DNA from: Niabella sp.
GTDB lineage: Bacteria > Bacteroidota > Bacteroidia > Chitinophagales > Chitinophagaceae
NCBI GenBank assembly: GCA_017744715.1
Contig: JAGIAT010000004.1
Span: forward strand, 574,594 to 638,593
Length of the DNA: 64,000 bases
Reading direction: 5' to 3'
Both the position numbers and the translations under genes were made by a program. The notes beneath the pieces are model-generated. The model was not told the origin of the DNA, made no database searches, and worked only from the letters and a program-made list of their open reading frames with translations. Below are positions 18,557 to 26,156 of this stretch, piece after piece (the stretch's first letter is position 1; every line of letters starts with the position of its first letter).

Positions 18557-19834
18557 TTATCTCAGCTTTAAGGTTACAATACATATCACCACCAGCAGGA
18601 TCTGCAGGATCCAGAACCGTGTTACAATCTTCGATTCATGATATCCTCTTTTCTGAAAATGATGGTGCAACGGACTCATTAAAAAGATCCGCCGTCCTTC
18701 CCCGTATTTCCTCTTGGTATATTTAAAATAGGTCACCTGCAAGGTCACACTCAGGAGTTCTACAAAAAACACACCGCAGAAAATAGGAATCAGCAGCTCT
18801 TTGTGCACAATAATTGCGATGGAGGCGATAATTCCCCCAAGGGTTAAACTTCCCGTATCCCCCATAAATACCTGGGCGGGATATGAATTATACCACAGAA
18901 ATCCCACACAGGCCCCGATCATTGCCGCCAGAAAAATGGACAACTCGCCCAGGTTGGGGATGTACATGATATTGAGGTAATCGGCAAAATTGAAGTTGCC
19001 GCTGGCATAGGCAAAGATCCCCAGCATCACCCCGATAAGGGCGGAAGTGCCCGTGGCCAGCCCGTCGAGTCCATCGGTGATATTGGCCCCGTTCGACACA
19101 GCAGTAATAATAAATACCACGATCAGGATGTACAATACCCATGCATACTGCTTCAGTGCTTTGGGCAGAAAAATAGAATAATCCAGCTCGTGGTTCTTTA
19201 CAAACGGAATGGTCGTGATCGGCGCTTTGGTGGCAACAAAATGCTTGGTGCGGTTATTTACGGTTTTCGTAATCACCTCCGTTTCTGCAGCATTGGGCGT
19301 ACCGATGTATTCGCGCCAGATCTTTACATTACTGTTAAAGTACAGTACCGAGCCTACCGTAATACCCAACACCACCTGTCCGAAGATTTTAAACCAACCC
19401 GCCAGTCCATCTTTATCCTGTTTTTTATAGGCCTCTCCTTTTTCCCGGGCGATGCGTTTTGCGCGCAGTTTCAGGTAATCATCCAGGAAGCCGATGGCGC
19501 CGAGCCAAACAGTAGCAAACAGCATCAGCAGGATATATACGGTATTCAACCGTGCAAAAAGCAAGGTGGGCACCAGGATCCCCAGGATAATGATGATACC
19601 GCCCATGGTGGGTGTTCCCTTTTTTGCCTGCTCGCCCGCTAAACCCAGATCCCTTACAGCTTCACCAACCAGCCTGGCACGCAGGATATTGATGAGCCGC
19701 TTACCAAATATTAAAGTGATCGTAAGCGCCAGCAATACGGCCATCATCACCCGGAACGTAATAAATTCCATAAGGTTCCGACCGGGAAAATTAATACCGT
19801 TCTGCTTAAACCACTCAAATAGATGATATAACAT
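18557..19834 (-). CDS. mraY: Phospho-MurNAc-pentapeptide transferase
   Basis: Integral membrane enzyme forming lipid I from UDP-MurNAc-pentapeptide and undecaprenyl phosphate. Ten membrane helices are expected; the catalytic motifs are visible: GFLDDYLKL, ITDGLDGLATG and MGDTGSLTLGG, plus the His-rich SPLHHHF loop. At 425 residues it is longer than the E. coli enzyme (360) because of an extra segment of about 60 residues around residues 165-230, as is common in Bacteroidota. A 118-bp gap with repeats separates it from murE. Confidence 0.97.
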   Translation of the reverse strand: MLYHLFEWFKQNGINFPGRNLMEFITFRVMMAVLLALTITLIFGKRLINILRARLVGEAVRDLGLAGEQAKKGTPTMGGIIIILGILVPTLLFARLNTVYILLMLFATVWLGAIGFLDDYLKLRAKRIAREKGEAYKKQDKDGLAGWFKIFGQVVLGITVGSVLYFNSNVKIWREYIGTPNAAETEVITKTVNNRTKHFVATKAPITTIPFVKNHELDYSIFLPKALKQYAWVLYILIVVFIITAVSNGANITDGLDGLATGTSALIGVMLGIFAYASGNFNFADYLNIMYIPNLGELSIFLAAMIGACVGFLWYNSYPAQVFMGDTGSLTLGGIIASIAIIVHKELLIPIFCGVFFVELLSVTLQVTYFKYTKRKYGEGRRIFLMSPLHHHFQKRGYHESKIVTRFWILQILLVVICIVTLKLR

Positions 19835-19952
19835 AATTAATGTGCTAATTCGCTGATGTGATAATGTGCCAATATTCAGTTTACGGGTTGAAATGTTGAC
19901 AAGGATTTACCCCTGTTAACCTATAAACTTTTCAACCTGTCAACGCCAAACT
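19835..19952. repeat. intergenic repeats inside the dcw cluster
   Basis: This 118-bp gap between murE and mraY is the longest one between rsmH and ftsA. It begins with alternating units (aatgtgctaatt, ctgatgtgataatgtgcc) of a type common between Bacteroidota genes, and continues with an imperfect inverted repeat around ttgacaagg...ccctgttaac and ttcaacctgtcaac. It may form a hairpin within the mRNA. No promoter was recognised. Confidence 0.55.
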
Positions 19953-21413
19953 TTACTTCTCCAATAATTCAAATAGTTCCTCCAACACCTCCCGGTCATC
20001 AAAATGATTCCTTACCCCGTTCACCTCCTGGTAAGTCTCGTGCCCCTTACCCGCCACCAGTACAATATCTGACGGATTTGCCAGGCTGATAGCGGTTTTG
20101 ATCGCTTCCCTTCTGTCTGTTATCGACAAACATTTTCTCCGCGCCCCCGCCGGCACTCCGGCCTCCATATCTTTTATAATTTCCTGCGGATCCTCATTCC
20201 TCGGATTATCGCTGGTAAAAATGATCTTATCACTGTACTCGCAGGCCACCTCCGCCATCACCGGCCGTTTTGTTTTATCGCGGTTACCGCCGCAGCCTAC
20301 TACCGTAATGACCTGCTCAAAACCTTTTCTCAGTTTTTTAATGGTGGCCAGCACATTCAGCAGTGCATCCGGCGTGTGGGCATAGTCCACAATACCGATC
20401 ACATTTTCATTCGGAGACACCAGGTATTCAAATCTTCCTGCAGCGCCGTTCAACACACTCAATGCCTGCAGTACCGTTACTTTCTCCTCACCCAGGCAAA
20501 CCGCAGCACCGTACACCGCCAGCAGGTTGTAGGCATTAAATTCTCCAATCAAACGAAAATGCACTTCCTGTTCGTCTACCATCATGTGCAGGCCCATGAT
20601 ATTGTTATCCAGGATCTTTCCTTTAAAATCGCTGGTGGTCTTTAACGAGTAGGTCTTTATCGCCGCACGGGTATTTTGTACCATTACCATACCCCGCCGG
20701 TCATCCATATTGGTGAGGGCAAATGCTTCCTTGGGCAGGTGATCAAAAAAGGCCTTCTTAACGCGGATGTACTCATCAAATGTTTTATGATAATCGAGAT
20801 GGTCGTGCGTAATATTGCTGAAGATGGCGCCGGTGAACTGTAAGCCGGCTATCCGGTGCTGGTGAATGGCATGTGAGCTCACTTCCATAAATGCATAGCT
20901 ACAGCCTTCTTCTGCCATCTGCGCCAGCAGGCCGTTTAAACTTACGGCATCCGGCGTGGTGTGGGTAGCCTCCAATGTTGCTTCGCCGATGCGGTTTTGC
21001 ACCGTGCTGATCAACCCGCAGGTAAAACCCATGCTACTGAACAATTGGTACAGGAGGGTGGCAATCGTGGTTTTGCCGTTGGTACCCGTTACGCCTACCA
21101 GCTTTAACCGGGTAGAGGGCTGGCCGTAAAAATGGTGTGCCATAATACCGGCCGCAGCCGCTGTATCGGCTACCTGCACATATACCACATCTTCGTTCCT
21201 GCTTTCCGGAAGGGTTTCACATACCACGGCTACCGCTCCGTTCTGGATCGCGTTGTCGATGAACTGGTGCCCGTCTGCTCCGCCTTTCACCGCCACAAAA
21301 ACAGCACCTGGCTTTACGTTGCGGGAATCAATTGCCACGGCATTGATCGCTACAGCCGTACTGCCCTGTACCGCCAGCAATTGGGTTTTATATAAAATAT
21401 CCTGTAACTGCAC
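19953..21413 (-). CDS. murE: UDP-MurNAc-L-alanyl-D-glutamate--2,6-diaminopimelate ligase
   Basis: Cytoplasmic ligase adding the third stem-peptide residue. The P-loop VTGTNGKTTIATL and the DNPR motif at residues 402-405 (TSDNPRNEDP) are present; DNPR is the known specificity motif for meso-diaminopimelate, so the cell wall is predicted to be of the DAP type. The protein has 486 residues, typical for the family. It lies 9 bp after ftsI. murF, which often follows, is absent here. Confidence 0.97.
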   Translation of the reverse strand: MQLQDILYKTQLLAVQGSTAVAINAVAIDSRNVKPGAVFVAVKGGADGHQFIDNAIQNGAVAVVCETLPESRNEDVVYVQVADTAAAAGIMAHHFYGQPSTRLKLVGVTGTNGKTTIATLLYQLFSSMGFTCGLISTVQNRIGEATLEATHTTPDAVSLNGLLAQMAEEGCSYAFMEVSSHAIHQHRIAGLQFTGAIFSNITHDHLDYHKTFDEYIRVKKAFFDHLPKEAFALTNMDDRRGMVMVQNTRAAIKTYSLKTTSDFKGKILDNNIMGLHMMVDEQEVHFRLIGEFNAYNLLAVYGAAVCLGEEKVTVLQALSVLNGAAGRFEYLVSPNENVIGIVDYAHTPDALLNVLATIKKLRKGFEQVITVVGCGGNRDKTKRPVMAEVACEYSDKIIFTSDNPRNEDPQEIIKDMEAGVPAGARRKCLSITDRREAIKTAISLANPSDIVLVAGKGHETYQEVNGVRNHFDDREVLEELFELLEK

Positions 21414-21422
21414 TTAACTGAT

Positions 21423-23555
21423 TTATGCCAGATTTAAAATCACTGCCTGTCCTTTTGCAAAAGCGGCTCCGGGCGCAATGGATTGTCCCTGCACCTTTCC
21501 GCTTCCCTGCACTTTTATGCGTAGCCCCATGGGCTCCAGCAAACTGATCGCATCCCGGAGTCCCATTCCCTTTACACTGGGCATTACATTTGCCCGAACG
21601 GTATTACCGGTAATCACCGGCTTAAACTTTTTAGCGTACATGGTGGCCCACTGGTTGGCCTGCAGCGAATCCACAAACGGGATGTTCAGCATTCCCAGTA
21701 CGTTCTTTATCGCCGTGGCGCTGCCCGCATAAAAGTAGCTGGTGCTGTCTTTGGCGCCTTCATAACTTTTAGGGGTTTTACGCTCTACATACATAGAGTA
21801 CACTTTTGTGGCAATTTCCCGGAACACCGGCGCGCCGATCTGGCCGCCATAGTGCAGTGCCGCGCCCGGAGCCGTACGAACCACCACAATACAGGTATAC
21901 TGGGGACGATCGGCGGGGAAATATCCAACAAATGAAGCCTGGTATACATTGTTGCCATACTTGATGGCTCCGTCTGAAACATGCGCCGTTCCGGTCTTTC
22001 CGGCTACTTTAAACGGCATATCTTTAAATGGTACACGTCCCGTACCTTCGGTAATGGCCATTTCGAGGCTTTCCCGGGCCGCTTTTAACGTAGACGGTTT
22101 GGCAATGGACTCCACCATTACCTCCGGTTGAATATTTTCCACCACTACGCCCTGGTTGCGGATGCTGCTCACCAGGTAGGGGCGCATCATTTTACCACCG
22201 TTTGCCACGGCATTGTATAAGGTAAGCGTTTGTAAAGGACTTACGTTCAGCGCATATCCAAAGCTCATGGTGAGCATGTTCATCAATCCACCATGATCCT
22301 TGGCAAGCGGCGCCATCCGCGGCTTGGGCACATGCGCCAGATCGATGGGCGAACGCTGCGCCATATGATATTTCCGCAGGTAATCGCCAAATTCAGAAGG
22401 ATTACTTCCAAAAGCTTTCAGGGCAATTTTTGCCAGCCCTACATTGGAGCTATGCGCCACGCATTCCTCTATAGAGAGCACGGGTTTCGGTGAGCGTTCC
22501 GCATCCGTAACCATACGGGGCCCTACCTGCATCCTGCCCGCCATGCCTACTTCCACCAGGTCGTTGGGCTTCGAAGTACCTTTATCCAGGGCAGCGAGCA
22601 GGGTCACCATTTTAATGGTAGAGCCCGGCTCCGTTACCCGCAATGCATAATTATCGTTCTCCCAGTAAGTGGTATCTCCCCGGTTACGGCCCAGGTTTGC
22701 AATGGCCTTTATTTTACCGGTACCAGTTTCCATTACGATGGCGGTACCATATTCGGCACGGGTAGACTGCAGCATACGCAGCAACGCTGTTTCTGTAATA
22801 TCCTGCATATTTACATCCAGCGTGGTGTAGATATCCTTTCCGTTTTCCGGTTCTACCTGAAACCCTTCCACCGGCACGGCCCCGCCGGAAATATACCGTA
22901 CTACCCGTTGCCCGTTCTGCCCGTTGAGCAAACTGTCGTAGCTCATTTCCAGTCCCACGTTCATCTTCTTTACCTTGCCGTTGCTGTTCACATACTCACG
23001 ACTCAGCCCAATGGTACGGTTGGCCAGCAATCCAAAGGGAGCAATACGCCGGCTGGATTCCTCCACTACGATGCCGCTCTTATTTTTACCCAGCCGGATG
23101 AGCGGAAAATTGCGCAGCGCTTTAAATTCTTCAAACGAGATCTTCTTTTTCAACGCATAGTAGCGGCTGCCTTTTTGATAGGCCTCGTCAAACTCCTTGC
23201 GGTATTGCTTCACTGTTTTATCCTTAAAATAATCAGCCATTGCCATCGCAAAAGAGTCGATATTTTCCTTATACACTTTACCGTTCTTCAAACGCAGCCC
23301 CTCCGCCATAAAATCCATATACACATCAAACTGCGGCAGGGAGGTGCTCAGCATCTGCCCGTCTTCACTAAAAATGGTCCCCCGGTCTGCATTGATCTCC
23401 ACAATTTTCTGGTGCATGCTGTCGCCCATGCTTCTCCAGTGCTCGCCCTGTACGCGCTGGATAACGGTAGCCCGTCCTAATACCAGTATACAAAGCAGCA
23501 CAATCCCTATAAAACAGAGATACACCCTCCACAATATGTCTTTCTTGATCTCCAC
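21423..23555 (-). CDS. ftsI: Septal transpeptidase FtsI (PBP3) with C-terminal PASTA domain
   Basis: Class B penicillin-binding protein that cross-links septal peptidoglycan. One membrane anchor (about residues 8-29) is followed by a PBP dimerisation domain (to about 220) and the transpeptidase domain with the active-site motifs S312-T-I-K315, S369-S-N371 and K520-T-G-T523. A PASTA domain occupies about residues 645-710 (MPSVKGMGLRDAISLLEPMG). The 710-residue length and PASTA tail resemble Spo VD-type or other Bacteroidota FtsI proteins rather than the E. coli one. It starts 7 bp after ftsL. Confidence 0.96.
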   Translation of the reverse strand: MEIKKDILWRVYLCFIGIVLLCILVLGRATVIQRVQGEHWRSMGDSMHQKIVEINADRGTIFSEDGQMLSTSLPQFDVYMDFMAEGLRLKNGKVYKENIDSFAMAMADYFKDKTVKQYRKEFDEAYQKGSRYYALKKKISFEEFKALRNFPLIRLGKNKSGIVVEESSRRIAPFGLLANRTIGLSREYVNSNGKVKKMNVGLEMSYDSLLNGQNGQRVVRYISGGAVPVEGFQVEPENGKDIYTTLDVNMQDITETALLRMLQSTRAEYGTAIVMETGTGKIKAIANLGRNRGDTTYWENDNYALRVTEPGSTIKMVTLLAALDKGTSKPNDLVEVGMAGRMQVGPRMVTDAERSPKPVLSIEECVAHSSNVGLAKIALKAFGSNPSEFGDYLRKYHMAQRSPIDLAHVPKPRMAPLAKDHGGLMNMLTMSFGYALNVSPLQTLTLYNAVANGGKMMRPYLVSSIRNQGVVVENIQPEVMVESIAKPSTLKAARESLEMAITEGTGRVPFKDMPFKVAGKTGTAHVSDGAIKYGNNVYQASFVGYFPADRPQYTCIVVVRTAPGAALHYGGQIGAPVFREIATKVYSMYVERKTPKSYEGAKDSTSYFYAGSATAIKNVLGMLNIPFVDSLQANQWATMYAKKFKPVITGNTVRANVMPSVKGMGLRDAISLLEPMGLRIKVQGSGKVQGQSIAPGAAFAKGQAVILNLA

Positions 23556-23562
23556 TGCCTCT

Positions 23563-23913
23563 TTAATATTTATGTGCGGTTTGCATATATTGTTCCAATG
23601 AATCCTTTAATACATAAGGCGATTCCTGCAGCTCATTCAATCCCAGCGGCTGTAATGCTTTTGCCAGTTCACTGGGCTTGCTGCGAAACATCACTTCACT
23701 TTTCAGGCTTTTGTACTCCCACTGCAACTCCTTCACCTCTTTTGCGGTTGCATTTATTTTGCGTACCGTTTTATCGGCCATATGCCCGTTATAAATGTAG
23801 ATGACCGCCAAAAAAGCCAGGTAAAACAGAAACGGAACCTGTTTTACTATGGACTGGTAGTTGAGTAATTTTTTCCAGTTCCACCGGGACTCTTTTTCTT
23901 TTTTCTCTGTCAC
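23563..23913 (-). CDS. ftsL: FtsL-like divisome protein
   Basis: 116-residue bitopic protein with a basic N-terminus, one membrane segment (about residues 28-45) and a heptad-like coiled coil (about 50-80: VRKINATAKEVKELQWEYKSLK). This architecture and the position between rsmH and ftsI identify it as FtsL although sequence identity to model FtsL proteins is expected to be low. Family naming in databases may be 'FtsL-like putative cell division protein'. It partners with FtsB/FtsQ in regulating FtsWI. Confidence 0.85.
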   Translation of the reverse strand: MTEKKEKESRWNWKKLLNYQSIVKQVPFLFYLAFLAVIYIYNGHMADKTVRKINATAKEVKELQWEYKSLKSEVMFRSKPSELAKALQPLGLNELQESPYVLKDSLEQYMQTAHKY

Positions 23914-23985
23914 TATATAATTATTACACCCCTACGGGGTTGATTTTTATTATTGGTTTCAGGTGATCCTGATCATTGTTGGTAC

Positions 23986-24022
23986 CGAAACTTTAAACTT
24001 TGAACCTTAAACGTTAAACTCT
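23986..24022. repeat. short repeat of the aactttaaactttgaa type
   Basis: Units gaaactttaaactttgaaccttaaacgttaaactc lie between ftsL and rsmH and run into the 3' end of rsmH. Similar units occur near 32.65 kb, 32.75 kb, 45.9 kb and 63.8 kb. Confidence 0.6.
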
Positions 24023-24967
24023 TTCTGCCACCCGCAGCTTGGCACTTCTTGATCTTGTATTCCTTTTCAGTTCTTCTTCACCGGCAGTTACCGGCTTGCG
24101 GGTAATGATGGTAAATACTTTTTCTACCGTATGCTGCACAAAGGGATTCTCATCTTTTTCTTCAAAACTGCCTTCTCTGAAAAACTGTTTCACCAGCCGG
24201 TCTTCCAGCGAATGAAAGGTGATTACGGCAATGCGCCCGCCCGGCTGCACCACTTCCTTTGCCTGTTCCAGCAATGCTTTCAGCGCCTCTAGCTCCTGGT
24301 TCACTTCTATGCGCAAGGCCTGAAAAACCTGGGCGAAATATTTATTCGGATTGCCTTTTACAACCGGCCGCAACGCATTTTTAAATGCATCGATGGTTTT
24401 TAAAGACACCCGATCCCTGCTTTCCACAATGGTTCGTGCAAGTGTTTTCGCATTGGTCACCTCTCCATATTTTTCAAACAACTTGTGCAATTGCAGTTCC
24501 GTATAGGTTTGCAGGATGTCGAAAGCAGTTACCGGCTGCCGGCGATCCATACGCATGTCCATATCTGCATTAAACCGGATACTGAACCCCCGCGCAGCTT
24601 CATCAAACTGGTGGCTGCTTACACCCAGGTCCGCCAGGATCCCGTCTACCTTGTGGATCCCGTGAAGCCGGAGAAACCGTTTCAGGTGACGGAAGTTTTG
24701 GGTAATAAACAATACCCGCTCATCGCGGGGCAGGTTTGCTGCAGCATCTGCATCCTGGTCAAACGCTATCAGCCGTCCATGCGCCCCCAGCTGGGCCAAA
24801 ATAGCGGCCGAATGTCCGCCTCCGCCAAATGTGGCATCCACGTAAACACCATCCGGGCGGATGTTTAATGCAGCAATGGTTTCATGAAGCAGTACCGGTA
24901 CGTGGTACCCTTCCGGCTGAGCAGCTGCGGGGTCAACAAGTTTTCCTTTTTGTTTATCCTTTGCCAT
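24014..24967 (-). CDS. rsmH: 16S rRNA (cytosine(1402)-N4)-methyltransferase
   Basis: SAM-dependent methyltransferase that modifies C1402 of 16S rRNA (formerly MraW). The 317-residue protein has the SAM-binding motif YVDATFGGGGHSAAIL, the LADLGVSSHQFD motif and the C-terminal TFHSLEDRLVKQFF segment. It is the second gene of the cluster, 48 bp after mraZ, as in most bacteria. Confidence 0.97.
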   Translation of the reverse strand: MAKDKQKGKLVDPAAAQPEGYHVPVLLHETIAALNIRPDGVYVDATFGGGGHSAAILAQLGAHGRLIAFDQDADAAANLPRDERVLFITQNFRHLKRFLRLHGIHKVDGILADLGVSSHQFDEAARGFSIRFNADMDMRMDRRQPVTAFDILQTYTELQLHKLFEKYGEVTNAKTLARTIVESRDRVSLKTIDAFKNALRPVVKGNPNKYFAQVFQALRIEVNQELEALKALLEQAKEVVQPGGRIAVITFHSLEDRLVKQFFREGSFEEKDENPFVQHTVEKVFTIITRKPVTAGEEELKRNTRSRSAKLRVAERV

Positions 24968-25015
24968 AACTGATCAACCTTTAAACTTTTAAATAGCTCC
25001 GTTAAAATCTTCCTG

Positions 25016-25465
25016 CTACAATCCGCCCATAACCTGACTGGCCAGGTCGCTGAATGCATCCGGTGAAAATGAATCAAAGAACTCCTTGTATTTGGTGGTA
25101 TTCCAGATCTCCATCCGGTTACCTGCCGGTACCAGAACAATATCTTTTTCAAGCGCTGCATATTCTTTTAAACTAGCCGGTAATAACAATCTTCCGGCGG
25201 TATCAGGTTCCACAATGGTAGCTCCATTTAAAAAATAGCGTTTGAATGCGCGTACTTTAGGATCAAAATCATTCAGGCCGTTTATTTTTTCCGCCAGCGG
25301 ACTCCAGGTGCTGATCGGGTAAAGACTTAAGCATTTTTCAAACCCCCGGTTTATGACAAAGCGGTCCGCATCCTCCGGCTGCAGCTGTTTTCTAAAACCT
25401 GCTGGCAGAAGGAAGCGTCCTTTGGAGTCTACTGTTGCCTCGAATTCGCCGAGAAAACCTGTCAT
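25016..25465 (-). CDS. mraZ: Transcriptional regulator MraZ
   Basis: DNA-binding protein of the SpoVT/AbrB fold that regulates its own dcw operon. The 149-residue protein has two tandem domains, each with the DxxxR-type motif (VDSKGRFLLPAGFR near residue 12 and EPDTAGRLLLPASLK near residue 85). It is the first gene of the cluster; candidate binding repeats lie 33-60 bp before its ATG. MraZ represses the cluster in E. coli and activates it in Mycoplasma, so the direction of control here cannot be told. Confidence 0.95.
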   Translation of the reverse strand: MTGFLGEFEATVDSKGRFLLPAGFRKQLQPEDADRFVINRGFEKCLSLYPISTWSPLAEKINGLNDFDPKVRAFKRYFLNGATIVEPDTAGRLLLPASLKEYAALEKDIVLVPAGNRMEIWNTTKYKEFFDSFSPDAFSDLASQVMGGL

Positions 25466-25497
25466 AAACCGGGATACTTTAAACTTTTATAAAACTT

Positions 25498-25525
25498 AAC
25501 ACAAAATAACACTTTTTCCCACTTA
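25498..25525 (-). promoter_or_regulatory. candidate MraZ operator: three GTG boxes with 10-bp period
   Basis: On the minus strand the units GTGGG, GTGTT and GTGTT start exactly 10 bp apart (complement CAC at 25500, 25510 and 25520), each preceded by an A/T triplet. Known MraZ sites are direct repeats of TGGGN or AAAGTG(T/G) on one face of the helix with the same 10-bp period. A possible promoter (TTTG, 21 bp, TTATTTTG; one mismatch to TAnnTTTG) overlaps the boxes. The match is by eye; binding is inferred. Confidence 0.6.
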
Positions 25526-25550
25526 TTGACCAAATTTAGCTCCACTTCAT

Positions 25551-25789
25551 TTATCCACAAATTGAAACAGTCCGAAACGCAGTCCAGTATTGACTTTCAT
25601 CGATTTTAACAAGTGTTTGGAAGTTTTTCATGTGGATATACCGTGCAAATATGTGCATAACTCCTGTTAATCCTCATAAAAAATGTGCAAAAACTTACAT
25701 CACCCCCTAAAAAAGCACCTCTTTCAGCTCAATATCAACCGCTTACTATACCTGCTCCGCAATGCGGACCAACGGGAAGGTTATCCACA
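25551..25789. other. cluster of DnaA-box-like 9-mers (candidate oriC or DnaA-controlled region)
   Basis: Two perfect TTATCCACA boxes lie at 25551-25559 and 25781-25789 on the plus strand. Two inverted, one-mismatch boxes lie between them (TGTGGATAT at 25631-25639; TGTGCATAA at 25652-25660), within AT-rich DNA. Genes diverge from this gap (dcw leftwards, metG rightwards). No other gene typical of an origin is nearby, and a hand count of a few lines gave no supporting GC skew. It may be an origin, a DnaA-titrating site or a regulatory site for mraZ. Confidence 0.45.
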
Positions 25790-26126
25790 TTTTGTTAAAA
25801 ACCGGGGCTGTAAGGATCGGTAGCCGGCCGCCAGGCTTTTGCACGGCAGCCGGGTTACCTTTTCTGCCAACACCTGTAAACGCTCCGGCCCTGACCACAC
25901 CACAATTGCCGGTAACCGTCAAAAAGGGGCATGACGGAAAAAACAAATCCGGGCATGTTGTTCTAAATACCACCGGAACAGGGCGCAGGCCAGTCCTGCG
26001 GCTCGCTTCCGGCGTTATATTTTATTAAAACAACTACCCCCAAAACCCATACACGGGCCACTGTATTATTTACGGGAATACAGCGTCCGCCGGCCCGGAA
26101 ACGCATGCAAATCACTGAATTCGTCG
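25790..26126. other. gene-free stretch between the DnaA-box cluster and metG
   Basis: The rest of the 0.7-kb gap shows short open frames on both strands without recognisable protein features. It includes a small hairpin (CGCAGG ... CCTGCG near 25983-25999) and an A/T-rich patch near 26015-26035. I see no riboswitch, tRNA or other named element. Confidence 0.5.
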
Positions 26127-26134
26127 TACTTTTG
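26127..26134 (+). promoter_or_regulatory. -7 promoter element of metG
   Basis: TACTTTTG matches TAnnTTTG perfectly. Transcription would begin about 26141, which makes the ATG at 26157 a better start (about 16-base leader) than the ATG at 26142. No clear TTTG -33 element is seen. Confidence 0.5.
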
Positions 26135-26156
26135 CCGACTAATGCAAGTACAATCC

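Noticed and set aside
25746..26028. 75- and 88-codon open frames on both strands in the gap before metG
   Set aside because: They overlap each other and the DnaA-box region and lack family motifs or a plausible start context.
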